DNA from: Rhodococcus sp. P1Y
Lineage (GTDB): Bacteria; Actinomycetota; Actinomycetes; Mycobacteriales; Mycobacteriaceae
Length of the DNA stretch: 64,000 nucleotides
NCBI RefSeq assembly: GCF_003641205.1
Contig: NZ_CP032762.1
Location: 1,116,001 to 1,180,000, forward strand
Reading direction: 5' to 3'
The notes below the pieces were generated by a model that was given only the letters and a program-made list of their open reading frames with translations, had not been told where the DNA came from and did no database searches. Position numbers and translations under genes: made by a program. Of the stretch, positions 50,655-59,129 are shown piece by piece. Each line of letters begins with the position of its first letter. The stretch's first letter is position 1.

Positions 50655-51808
50655 TTGAGCAGCGCCCGGGACATCACGACGCGCTGAATCTGGTTGGTGC
50701 CCTCGTAGATCTGGGTGATCTTGGCGTCGCGCATCATGCGCTCGACCGGGAAGTCGGTGGTGTAACCGGCGCCACCGAACAGCTGGACGGCGTCGGTGGT
50801 GACCTCCATTGCCACATCCGATGCGAAGCACTTGGATGCAGCCGAGATGAATCCGAGGTTCTTCTCTCCGCGCTCGGCGCGAGCAGCAGAGGTGTAGACC
50901 ATGAGGCGAGCAGCCTCGACCTTCATCGCCATGTCGGCCAACATGAACTGCACGGCCTGGAAGCTGGAGATCGACTGCCCGAACTGCTTGCGGTCCTTGG
51001 TGTATGCGATTGCGGCATCGAGCGCGCCCTGGGCGAGGCCCACTGCCTGTGCACCGATGGTGGGACGGGTGTGGTCGAGCGTCTGCAGCGCGGTCTTGAA
51101 GCCCGTGCCAGGAGCACCGATGATGCGGTCGCCGGGGATCTTGCAGTTCTCGAAGTACAGCTCGGCCGTCGGGGAGCCCTTGATACCGAGCTTCTTCTCC
51201 TTGGGTCCGACGACGAATCCCTCGTCGTCCTTGTGCACGACGAACGAGCTGATGCCGTTGGCGCCCTTGTCGGGATCCGTGACGGCCATGACCGTGTACC
51301 AATCGGACCTGCCGCCGTTGGTGATCCAACACTTGGAGCCGTTGAGGATCCAATCGTCACCGTCCGCCTTCGCGCGGGTGCGCATGCTCGCGGCATCGGA
51401 GCCCGCTTCGCGCTCGGACAATGCATACGACGCCATCGCGCCACCCGCGAGCGACGGGAGGACCTGCTTCTTCAGCTCGTCCGAGCCGTTGAGGATCAGG
51501 CCCATGGTGCCGAGCTTGTTGACCGCGGGGATGAGCGAAGACGAGCCGCAGACGCGCGCAACCTCTTCGATCACAATGCAGGTCGCAACCGAATCGGCAC
51601 CCTGGCCGTCGTACTCCTCGGGAACGTGAATGGCGTTGAAGCCCGAGTTGTTGAGGGCTGTCAGCGCCTCGTCGGGGAAGCGAGCATCCTCGTCGACGGC
51701 CTTTGCGTGCGGCGCGATCTCCTTCTCGGCGAGCGCGCGGATGGCTGCGCGGAGCTCGTTGTGCTCCTCCGGCAACTGGAACAAGTCGAAATCAGGATTT
51801 CCGGCCAT
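50651..51808 (-). CDS. Acyl-CoA dehydrogenase
   Basis: The product has 385 residues, a normal single-domain length. Motifs include the FAD-binding YALSEREAGSDAASMRTRA (near residue 130) and KCWITNGGRSDWYTVMA, QTLDHTRPTIGAQAVGLAQGALDAAIAYTKDRKQFG (near 240), the catalytic Glu in IYEGTNQIQRVVMSRALL near residue 368, and GGAGYTTDFPVERMMRDAKI. The short-chain acyl-CoA dehydrogenase/FadE25-type wording suggests a general fatty or branched acyl substrate. Two palindromes at 51847-51922 sit in its promoter region, and a TetR gene lies upstream. Confidence 0.92.
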   Translation of the reverse strand: MAGNPDFDLFQLPEEHNELRAAIRALAEKEIAPHAKAVDEDARFPDEALTALNNSGFNAIHVPEEYDGQGADSVATCIVIEEVARVCGSSSLIPAVNKLGTMGLILNGSDELKKQVLPSLAGGAMASYALSEREAGSDAASMRTRAKADGDDWILNGSKCWITNGGRSDWYTVMAVTDPDKGANGISSFVVHKDDEGFVVGPKEKKLGIKGSPTAELYFENCKIPGDRIIGAPGTGFKTALQTLDHTRPTIGAQAVGLAQGALDAAIAYTKDRKQFGQSISSFQAVQFMLADMAMKVEAARLMVYTSAARAERGEKNLGFISAASKCFASDVAMEVTTDAVQLFGGAGYTTDFPVERMMRDAKITQIYEGTNQIQRVVMSRALLK

Positions 51809-51846
51809 GGTGCGACTCTCCTACAGGATCGACGGTGATTCTGGGC

Positions 51847-51922
51847 GGCACTCAGTGCCACGGATGCCTCCAGGATAGCGAGCCTTGCCGACGAAAACAA
51901 GGTGTGATGGCACTCGGTGCCA
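51847..51922. promoter_or_regulatory. Tandem palindromes upstream of the acyl-CoA dehydrogenase
   Basis: GGCAC-TCA-GTGCC at 51847-51859 and TGGCACTCGGTGCCA at 51908-51922 share the same half-site and lie 49 bp apart, 39-114 bp before the acyl-CoA dehydrogenase start. They are likely operators, with the TetR protein encoded at 52010-52660 as candidate. Confidence 0.65.
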
Positions 51923-51939
51923 GCTTGCGTTCGTCGTGA

Positions 51940-51994
51940 TCGCTTGGATGGTCCATTCATACGGTCAGATGGCGTGGAAGGTCCATTCAAGCGA
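51940..51994. repeat. Inverted/direct repeat between tetR and fadE promoter
   Basis: Outer arms TCGCTTG (51940-51946) and CAAGCGA (51988-51994) enclose two direct copies of GGTCCATTCA (51950-51959, 51980-51989). It lies just after the tetR stop codon on the minus strand and may terminate that transcript. GGTCCATTC occurs again at 49691-49699. Confidence 0.5.
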
Positions 51995-52009
51995 TGACCC
52001 GACGGGGGC

Positions 52010-52660
52010 CTACTCCAGGTGCTCGGCCAAGGCGTCGGCGATGGTCTGGCGTGAGGAGCCCCGGGGAAACACCGCGACGACGACGTCTTCCTTGCCTCGA
52101 CCGAATCCGGCTCTGAGCTGCGTCAATGCCGCCTGTAGATCCTCGGGCGCGGTACCGACCCCGTCGCGGATCATGCGTCGTAGAACGTAGTTGTGGGTTG
52201 CGGTCACCGAAGCACAGAACTGGATCGTTTCGAGCGGAGAGTGGTCGGGGACCGCGGCGCGAAGGTAATCGACGAAGAGGCGTTCGTACCGGAACACCGT
52301 GACGATCTCACGATCCCGAAGCGCCGGATTGAGGTGCACCACCTGATAGCGGAGGCGTGCATATTCCTTCCATCCCGAGAACCGGTCGAACACGAGTTGC
52401 GCAGCATCGCAGACGGCAATCCAGGGATCGGGGTGCTCGCGGCCGAGGAACTCGGCGGCGTGTGCGAGGAGAATCTCGTGGTCGGCGAAGATGACGTCGT
52501 CCTTGCCGCGAAACTGGCGAAAGAACGTACGACGCGAGATGCCCGACGCCTCCGCGATGTCGTCGACCGAGGTGGCGTCGTAACCCTTGGCGGCGAACAG
52601 GTCGAGCGCTTCCTTGGCTACGGCGAGACGGAACGCGTCGGGGTCCTCTGAATCTCGCAT
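52010..52660 (-). CDS. TetR-family regulator
   Basis: The product has 216 residues. The helix-turn-helix is ATSVDDIAEASGISRRTFFRQFRGKDDVIFADH (residues about 29-61), and the C-terminal part contains RYQVVHLNPALRDREIVTVFRYERLFVDYLRAAV, seen in a group of actinobacterial TetR proteins tied to lipid genes. It is divergent from xylulokinase and upstream of the fadE-fadB2 operon, whose promoter carries paired palindromes. A fatty acyl-CoA effector is plausible but not shown. Confidence 0.85.
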   Translation of the reverse strand: MRDSEDPDAFRLAVAKEALDLFAAKGYDATSVDDIAEASGISRRTFFRQFRGKDDVIFADHEILLAHAAEFLGREHPDPWIAVCDAAQLVFDRFSGWKEYARLRYQVVHLNPALRDREIVTVFRYERLFVDYLRAAVPDHSPLETIQFCASVTATHNYVLRRMIRDGVGTAPEDLQAALTQLRAGFGRGKEDVVVAVFPRGSSRQTIADALAEHLE

Positions 52661-52839
52661 AGCTCAAGAAAGTAGTCCAGATGTGCCGGGATCGGCCACC
52701 GAGCCGAGCCTTGCCGTATTGCGGCGAACCCGTGAGCATCTGCTCGAGCACCGCGCTTGGAGTCGATGTCGGTCCCCGGTGAGCATGGGGGCGGTAGGGT
52801 CGAGCAGGGGATACGAACAGTCTCGAAAGGATTGAACTC

Positions 52840-54228
52840 TTGGCGCTCGTCGCGGGAATCGACTCGTCCACCCAGTCGTGCAAAGTCTTTGTGCGCGATG
52901 CTGATTCGGGTGAGGTAGTCCGTAAGGGGCGCGCCAGGCACCCGGACGGTACCGAAATCGGTCCCACTGTCTGGAAGGCCGCTCTCGAGACAGCAATCGA
53001 AGAGGCTGGAGGCTTGGACGACGTCGATGCAGTCGCGGTCGGTGCACAGCAGCACGGCATGATCTGCCTCGACGACAAAGGTGAGGTCGTGCGCCCGGCC
53101 TTGCTGTGGAACGACAACCGGTCGGCGTCGTCCGGTGCGGATCTGGTCGCGGAGTTGGGTGCTCAGGCATGGGCGGACGCGGTTGGGGTAGTTCCCGTTG
53201 CATCCATCACCGTGTCCAAGCTGCGGTGGCTAGCCGACAACGAGCCCGACAACGCCGACCGGACTGCCGCAGTGTGTCTTCCGCACGACTGGCTCAGTTG
53301 GCAGCTCGGGGGCGCGTCTGGACTGGACTCCCTGGCCACCGACCGCGGGGACGCCAGCGGAACCGGCTACTACTCGGCCGGCACGAACAGCTATCGCAAC
53401 GACCTTCTCGAGCTGGGGATGCGTGGGCGGACGCCCGGATTGCCGCGCGTGGTCGGGCCGTTCGACCGAATCGGGGAGACCTCGTCGGGCGCGCTGATCG
53501 GGCCTGGCACCGGCGACAACGCCGCCGCGGCGCTCGGGCTCTCGGCGGGTGTGGGTGATGTCGTTGTCTCGGTGGGCACTTCGGGTGTTGTCTCGGCGGT
53601 CACCGACGTCGCCGCAGCCGACCCGTCGGGAATCATCGCAGGTTTCGCCGACGCGACAGGTCGACAGCTTCCTTTGGTGTGCACGTTGAATGCGGCGCGC
53701 GTTCTCGATGCGACGGCCTCGCTGCTGGGGGTCGACCATGATCAGCTCTCTCGCCTTGCGCTGTCCACTTCGAGTGAGGGATTGGTGCTCATTCCGTACC
53801 TCGAAGGCGAGCGCACCCCCAACCGACCCGACGCATCCGGCGCGATTCACGGCCTGCGACTGGGTAATTCGACGCCAGGCCATCTGGCGCGCGCAGCGAT
53901 CGAAGGACTCCTGTGCGGACTGGCCGACGGAATCGATGCGCTTCGTGCTGCGGGCGTCGAGACGCGGCGTGTGCTGCTGATCGGCGGCGGCGCGAAATCG
54001 GCGGCCCTGCGCGAGCTGGCCCCGGCGATCCTCGGTGTGCCCGTCGTCGTCCCCGAGCCCGGTGAATACGTCGCCGACGGGGCCGCACGACAAGCAGCAT
54101 GGGCACTCGCAGGCACACCCGAGCCGCCGAAGTGGGCGTCGGCGCCTGCTCGTACGTACGAGGCGGACCCCACCCCCGCGATCCGGGAACGGTACGCAGA
54201 GGTCAGAGATCTGACCGAAGGCGCCTGA
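52840..54228 (+). CDS. xylB: Xylulokinase-like FGGY kinase
   Basis: The TTG at 52840 is preceded by GAAAGG at about 9 nt and gives 462 residues. The FGGY features are [47 protein letters not shown] (near residue 67), [10 protein letters not shown], and the C-terminal [23 protein letters not shown] and [44 protein letters not shown]. These match xylulokinases, which make xylulose 5-phosphate for the pentose phosphate pathway. No xylose isomerase or pentose transporter is adjacent, so the real ketose could differ. Confidence 0.88.
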   Translation: MALVAGIDSSTQSCKVFVRDADSGEVVRKGRARHPDGTEIGPTVWKAALETAIEEAGGLDDVDAVAVGAQQHGMICLDDKGEVVRPALLWNDNRSASSGADLVAELGAQAWADAVGVVPVASITVSKLRWLADNEPDNADRTAAVCLPHDWLSWQLGGASGLDSLATDRGDASGTGYYSAGTNSYRNDLLELGMRGRTPGLPRVVGPFDRIGETSSGALIGPGTGDNAAAALGLSAGVGDVVVSVGTSGVVSAVTDVAAADPSGIIAGFADATGRQLPLVCTLNAARVLDATASLLGVDHDQLSRLALSTSSEGLVLIPYLEGERTPNRPDASGAIHGLRLGNSTPGHLARAAIEGLLCGLADGIDALRAAGVETRRVLLIGGGAKSAALRELAPAILGVPVVVPEPGEYVADGAARQAAWALAGTPEPPKWASAPARTYEADPTPAIRERYAEVRDLTEGA

Positions 54229-54324
54229 CTGGCGTTTCGAGCGCGGGGACCCCGAACCGTGGGGAACCGAACCGTAAGGCCCAGTCGCGCGACAGTCGTC
54301 AGTCGGTCGACCATTGCGGAATCA

Positions 54325-54353
54325 CGCGTCATCACTTTAAATGTGATGACGCG
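54325..54353. promoter_or_regulatory. 29-bp perfect palindrome upstream of the monooxygenase operon
   Basis: Arms CGCGTCATCAC (54325-54335) and GTGATGACGCG (54343-54353) surround the AT-rich spacer TTTAAAT. A second overlapping GATGA...TCATC repeat extends to 54360. It lies 38 bp before the monooxygenase ATG and is a strong operator candidate for the TetR at the end of the same operon. Confidence 0.7.
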
Positions 54354-54391
54354 CATCATCGGTTGTCGCGTGGTGCCGGGAGGGGCGAGGG

Positions 54392-55882
54392 ATGCACGTA
54401 CATTCAGTAGTGATCATCGGGAGCGGCTTCGGTGGTCAGTGCGCAGCGAAAGCGCTGCTCGATCGAGGCATCGACGATCTGGTCATCCTCGAGAGGCGAT
54501 CGTTTCTCGGGGGGACGTGGCGACAGAATCGATATCCGGGTGCAGCGGTGGACGTGCAGAGCCCGTTGTACTCGATAGCGTCCGAGCCGTTCGAATGGAC
54601 GCGTATGTTCGCCGAGCGGGAGGAGCTCGAGCGCTACACCGACCACGTACTCGAGTCGAACGGGCTGCCCGCGCGGACGCATTCCGACACGAACGTTCAA
54701 AGAATCGAGTGGTCCGGAGACCATTGGAAGATCACGACATCGCGCGGTGACTACGCAGCGAAATTCGTGGTGAACGCATCGGGCCCCCTCAGCACTCCCG
54801 TCGTACCACCGTTTCCCGGCCGTGAGCGATTCCAGGGCACTCAGTTCCACACCAACGACTGGGACACGGACTTCGACCACGCCGGAAAGCGTGTCGCGAT
54901 CATCGGCAGTGGGGCCAGCGCCGCACAGGTCATTCCCGCGATCGCACCCGACGTGAAGCACCTGCACGTCTTTCAGCGCACACCGCACTGGGTGATGCCG
55001 CGCAACGACCGCGAATTCACCCCACTGCAGCGCAGATTACTGCGCGTGGAACCGATCCGGAGGCTCGTGCGCTCGGCGATCTACTGGAGTCTCGAGACTC
55101 GAATCATCGGCTTCAAGTATTCACGACGTGCCCTGAAGGCAGTGGCCCAGCGTGCTGCGTTGAAACACTTGGCAACTCAGGTGCCCGACGCGGACCTGCG
55201 GGCGCAGCTCACTCCCGACTACCTCATCGGCTGCAAGCGAGTGATTCTGTCCGACACGCTGTACCCGTCGCTGGGCGCGCCGAACGTCACCCTGCACGAC
55301 AAGAACGACGGAATTGCCGAGATCACCGAGACAGGTGTCGTCACCACCTCGGGCGAACACCTCGACATCGATCTCCTTGTGTGGTCCACCGGATACGACG
55401 CCACCGACGGCGTCATCTCCTACCCGGTGATCGGCCGCGATGGCCGCGCATTGTCGGACATCTGGAACCCCTACCCGCGGGCCTATCTGGGCACGACTGT
55501 TCCAGGATTCCCCAATCTGTTCATCGTGACTGGACCGAACACCGGAATTGGGCACACGTCCGCGATTTTCCTCATCGAGGCGCAGATGGAGTACATCGTG
55601 CGAGCCGTCGACGCGGTACGGAAGGCCGGTGCCGTCGCGGTAGAAGTCACCTCCGCTGCGGAACAGGACTACACCGACAGGATTCACCGCGACATGGAGG
55701 GCACTGTGTGGAAGGACGGCGGCTGCCACAGCTGGTACCAGTCGCGGTCCGGGCACGTCGTGGCGATGTTTCCGGGATTCAGCTTCACGTTTCGGCGTTG
55801 GGCCAAGCGGTTCCAACCGACCGCGCACACGCTTCACATGGCACCCACGGGGGCGGCCGCACAGGACGAGGTATCGGCATGA
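54392..55882 (+). CDS. Flavin-containing (Baeyer-Villiger-type) monooxygenase
   Basis: The product has 496 residues. The FAD motif is VVIIGSGFGGQCAAKALLDRGIDDLVILERR, then GGTWRQNRYPGAAVDVQSPLYS. The BVMO fingerprint FxGxxxHxxxW is FQGTQFHTNDWD near residue 147, followed by the NADPH motif VAIIGSGASAAQVIPAIAPDV near residue 168. A late STGYDATDG is the ATG-like motif of this family. It would insert oxygen into ketones or hydroxylate other substrates with NADPH and oxygen; the substrate is unknown. It is coupled to an SDR gene by a 4-bp overlap. Confidence 0.9.
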   Translation: MHVHSVVIIGSGFGGQCAAKALLDRGIDDLVILERRSFLGGTWRQNRYPGAAVDVQSPLYSIASEPFEWTRMFAEREELERYTDHVLESNGLPARTHSDTNVQRIEWSGDHWKITTSRGDYAAKFVVNASGPLSTPVVPPFPGRERFQGTQFHTNDWDTDFDHAGKRVAIIGSGASAAQVIPAIAPDVKHLHVFQRTPHWVMPRNDREFTPLQRRLLRVEPIRRLVRSAIYWSLETRIIGFKYSRRALKAVAQRAALKHLATQVPDADLRAQLTPDYLIGCKRVILSDTLYPSLGAPNVTLHDKNDGIAEITETGVVTTSGEHLDIDLLVWSTGYDATDGVISYPVIGRDGRALSDIWNPYPRAYLGTTVPGFPNLFIVTGPNTGIGHTSAIFLIEAQMEYIVRAVDAVRKAGAVAVEVTSAAEQDYTDRIHRDMEGTVWKDGGCHSWYQSRSGHVVAMFPGFSFTFRRWAKRFQPTAHTLHMAPTGAAAQDEVSA

Positions 55883-56724
55883 AAGACCATTCCGGGCAGG
55901 TCGTTCTGATCACTGGCGCGGCCGGGGGGATCGGCGCAGCAGTGGCCGCAGCGCTTCATCGCCGCGGGGCATTTCTCGTGCTGGTCGATGTCGACTCGTC
56001 CGACCTCGACGGGGTAGCAGCGGCACTTGGCAACGACCGAGTGGCCACCGCCTACGCGGACGTAACGCAGCGTGAGCAGTTGGATGCCGCAGTTGCTACT
56101 GCACTGTCGACCTTCGGTCGTCTCGACGTCGTGCTGGCGAATGCCGGGATCTCCAGTGGCGCAAAGGCGTCGACCATTCGTTCGGCGGAGGACGGGACTT
56201 TCGAAAGAGTCATCGGCGTCAACCTCCTCGGGGTGTGGAACACGGTCCGAGCCGCACTGCCGCATATCGTCGAATCCGGTGGGTACATCCTGCTGACCTC
56301 GTCGACGTATGCGTATCTCAACGGTCTCGCCAATGCGCCGTATGCGGCCTCGAAAGCCGCTGTCGAGCAGCTGGGTCGAGCGCTGCGGACCGAATTGGCG
56401 GGCACCGATGCCACGGCTGGAGTTCTCTATCCGGGGTGGGTGTCGACGCCTATCGCCGACGTCGCGTTCGGTGGAGACGACATCGCGACAGCGCTTGTCG
56501 CCAAGGCATTCCCGACGGTACTGCGGCGGCCCATCTCGACCGAAAAGCTTGCGCGTGGGGTAGTGCGGGGGATCGAGCGTCGAGCACCGCGTATTCAGGT
56601 ACCCGGACGATGGATTCCGATTTCGCTTCTCAGGGGAATCGTCAACCCCGTCTCCGACGCGCTACTGGGTCGAGACGCCGACATCATCCGTCTCACACAA
56701 GAACTCGATGAGCGCAGGACATGA
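55879..56724 (+). CDS. SDR-family oxidoreductase coupled to the monooxygenase
   Basis: The ATG at 55879 overlaps the monooxygenase stop and gives 281 residues. TGAAGGIGAAVAAALHRRGAFLVLVDVD, NAGISSGAKAST, TSSTYAYLNGLANAPYAASKAAVEQLGR (Ser and Tyr-Lys) and VLYPGWVSTPIADVA show a classical SDR. It probably makes or removes the ketone handled by the monooxygenase. C-terminal RRAPRIQVPGRWIPISLLRGIVNP resembles SDRs that act on hydrophobic substrates. It overlaps the next gene (ATGA). Confidence 0.88.
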   Translation: MKDHSGQVVLITGAAGGIGAAVAAALHRRGAFLVLVDVDSSDLDGVAAALGNDRVATAYADVTQREQLDAAVATALSTFGRLDVVLANAGISSGAKASTIRSAEDGTFERVIGVNLLGVWNTVRAALPHIVESGGYILLTSSTYAYLNGLANAPYAASKAAVEQLGRALRTELAGTDATAGVLYPGWVSTPIADVAFGGDDIATALVAKAFPTVLRRPISTEKLARGVVRGIERRAPRIQVPGRWIPISLLRGIVNPVSDALLGRDADIIRLTQELDERRT

Positions 56725-57383
56725 CCACGGACTCGGAGACGTCCGGACGGGCATACGGCGGCGAGAGCGCTGAGGATCGCGACGAGCGGCGCCGCAGGCA
56801 GCTGCTGGACGCAGGACTGCGGGTGTTCGGCAGCGTTGGCTATCGAGCAGCGACGGTTCGCGGTCTGTGTCGCGAAGCCAAGGTCGCCGATCGACACTTC
56901 TACCAGTATTTCGATAGGACCGAAGATCTGCTCCTCGCCGTCTACGGCGAATGCATTGCACACCTGACAGAGTCGATTTCCCACGCACTGGCGGGCCTCG
57001 GCGACGGCAGTGATATCGGGACGGTCGTCGGACGAGGTCTCGACGCACTGTTCGAGTGCGTCGAGGACCCGCACCTCGCGAGAGTGGTCTGGATCGAGGT
57101 GCTCGGGGTCAGTCCCAGCGTCGAACGGACGTACCTCAGTGCAATGAAGAACTTCGGTTCGCTGATGCTCGAATATCTCCGCGCATTCGAGACCGATCTT
57201 GCATCGGGCCGCGACGTCGACCTCGATCTCCTCGCGGCCGCAGCGGTCGGCGGAATCAGCCACACGGCGATGGCGTGGTTTGCGAGTGAGTATGCGGCCG
57301 AACGTCGGATCGTCGTCGCGACCACTACAGCGTTCCTCAGCAGCATCGTCGTACCGCTGACCGCACACTCGCAACGCCGCTGA
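56721..57383 (+). CDS. TetR-family regulator, last gene of the monooxygenase operon
   Basis: The product has 220 residues, starting within the SDR stop codon. The helix-turn-helix is YRAATVRGLCREAKVADRHFYQYFDRTEDLLLAVYGE (residues about 40-76); the remainder is an alpha-helical ligand domain. Being part of the operon it would give autoregulated, substrate-induced expression through the palindrome at 54325-54353. Ligand is not predictable. Confidence 0.86.
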   Translation: MTTDSETSGRAYGGESAEDRDERRRRQLLDAGLRVFGSVGYRAATVRGLCREAKVADRHFYQYFDRTEDLLLAVYGECIAHLTESISHALAGLGDGSDIGTVVGRGLDALFECVEDPHLARVVWIEVLGVSPSVERTYLSAMKNFGSLMLEYLRAFETDLASGRDVDLDLLAAAAVGGISHTAMAWFASEYAAERRIVVATTTAFLSSIVVPLTAHSQRR

Positions 57384-57390
57384 AGGCGCT

Positions 57391-58137
57391 TCACGTGGCG
57401 CGGAGCGCCCACAGCTGCTGGCCGATGAGAACGACGGCTCCGATGGTGGAGACCGTGATGGCGGTGAGGCGAAGCCTGCGCTTGTCCATCACGCGGTTGA
57501 CGAACCTCGACAGTACGTAGCCGAGAATCGTCGCTGGGGCCAGCAGCACGAACAGCAACGCGGTGTGCCGGTCCACAGCCCCGGCCACCGCGAGCGCTGC
57601 GAGCGACATGATCGAGCCGACGAGAAAGAACGCGCTCATCGTGCTGCGCAGTTTGGCGCCGGTGTTGCGTTGCCACACCAGCGCCATCGGTGGTCCGCCG
57701 ATCGATGTCGCCGTACCCAGCAACCCGGATGCCGCTCCGGCCACGACGAGATTCCTTTTGCGGGGCAGGGGGATCCACCCGAACGACGTCAGTGCGATGC
57801 CGAAGAGAACCACCCCGGCCAGCATCAACGCCAAGCCTCGTTCCGGAAGTAGCACCAAGAGCAACGCTCCTGCGATGGTGCCCGGAATTCTCCCGGCCAG
57901 AGCCCAACTGGCCCCGGACAGATCAAGCGATCCCCCTTCCCGCACCAGAACGAGAGTGCTCACGAGGATCGCCAGCATGATCAGGGTGCCGGGCACCAAA
58001 CTTGGATCGACGATGGCAACGATCGGGGCGGCAAGCATGCCCATGCCGAACCCGATCGACGCCTGCATGCAGGACGCGAAGAAGATTGCCAGCGCGACGA
58101 CGACGAACCCCGTCGTGCTGATGTGGGCAGCATTCAT
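57391..58137 (-). CDS. TauE/SafE-family membrane exporter
   Basis: The ATG at 58137 overlaps the stop of the upstream ABC gene (ATGA) and gives 248 residues with about eight hydrophobic helices in two halves. The family repeats are QASIGFGMGMLAAPIVAIVDPSLVPG near residue 25 and SGLLGTATSIGGPPMALVWQRN near residue 140. These proteins export or import small anions such as sulfite, sulfoacetate or organic acids. Translational coupling to a peptide-type ABC importer is unusual. Confidence 0.85.
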   Translation of the reverse strand: MNAAHISTTGFVVVALAIFFASCMQASIGFGMGMLAAPIVAIVDPSLVPGTLIMLAILVSTLVLVREGGSLDLSGASWALAGRIPGTIAGALLLVLLPERGLALMLAGVVLFGIALTSFGWIPLPRKRNLVVAGAASGLLGTATSIGGPPMALVWQRNTGAKLRSTMSAFFLVGSIMSLAALAVAGAVDRHTALLFVLLAPATILGYVLSRFVNRVMDKRRLRLTAITVSTIGAVVLIGQQLWALRAT

Positions 58138-59129
58138 GCTCCCGCGGCGACCAAACCGAGATTGCCTGAGACGAGTGGGTAGTGGCACTCGGCCATGTGG
58201 TCGGCCTCGTCGCGATCGAGAGCAACGGGAGGTGCATCCGACGCGCACAGATCCGTGGCCTTCCAGCATCGTGTCCGGAATCGGCAGCCCGACGGCGGGT
58301 TGAGCGGTGACGGCACCTCGCCCTTCAGCAGGATGCGCTCCCCTCGCGAGGCAGCGTCGAGCTTCGGTGCGGCGGACATCAGCGCTGCGGAGTACGGATG
58401 GCTCGGACGATCGAAGACCGCGTCCGTTGCACCGGACTCGACAATCCGGCCGAGGTACATCACAGCCACCCGGTCGGCGACGTGACGAACCACCGACAGA
58501 TCGTGAGAGATGAACACGTAGGAGATGCCGAGCTGTTTCTGGAGGTCGTTCAGCAAGTTGAGGACCTGCGCTTGGACCGAGAGATCCAGCGCGGACACCG
58601 GCTCGTCGCAGATGATCACATCGGGGTTGAGAGCCAGCGCACGCGCGATACCGAGGCGTTGACGCTGACCGCCCGAAAACTCCTGCGGGAAGCGGTTCTC
58701 GTCGCTCGGGCGAAGGCCGACCAGATGTAGCAGCTCACGCACGCGGGCCGAGCGGTCTCGACGAGTCTTGTACAGACTCTTGTGGCTCCGCCACGGTTCG
58801 CTGATGATGTCACCTGCATTCATGCGCGAGTTGAGCGAGCCGTAGGGGTCCTGGAAGACCATCTGAACCCGTCGTCGAAAACCGAGCAGCTCCTTGCCCT
58901 TGAGTGAGAAGGGGTCGACGCCGTCGAAATCGACAGTTCCGGAATCCGGTCGCTCCAACATCATCAGCGTGCGTGCGAGAGTGGATTTGCCACAACCCGA
59001 TTCGCCGACGAGGCCGAGTGTCTCACCTTTGCGCAGGTCCAGATCGATGGCGTCGAGCGCGCGGAGATTGCCGCCGCCGACCTTGAAGGTCTTGTTCAAG
59101 CCACGGACCGTGAGCAGCTGATCAGACAT
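58134..59129 (-). CDS. Oligopeptide-type ABC transporter ATP-binding protein (DppF/OppF class)
   Basis: The ATG at 59129 gives 331 residues. Walker A GLVGESGCGKSTLARTLMML near residue 53, signature EFSGGQRQRLGIARALALNP near 158, Walker B VIICDEPVSALDLSVQAQ near 181, and the C-terminal OppF tail CRFRTRCWKATDLCASDAPP with Cys residues near 285. It pairs with the ATPase at 59122-60144 and drives import of peptides or similar compounds. It overlaps the upstream gene by 8 bp. Confidence 0.92.
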   Translation of the reverse strand: MSDQLLTVRGLNKTFKVGGGNLRALDAIDLDLRKGETLGLVGESGCGKSTLARTLMMLERPDSGTVDFDGVDPFSLKGKELLGFRRRVQMVFQDPYGSLNSRMNAGDIISEPWRSHKSLYKTRRDRSARVRELLHLVGLRPSDENRFPQEFSGGQRQRLGIARALALNPDVIICDEPVSALDLSVQAQVLNLLNDLQKQLGISYVFISHDLSVVRHVADRVAVMYLGRIVESGATDAVFDRPSHPYSAALMSAAPKLDAASRGERILLKGEVPSPLNPPSGCRFRTRCWKATDLCASDAPPVALDRDEADHMAECHYPLVSGNLGLVAAGA

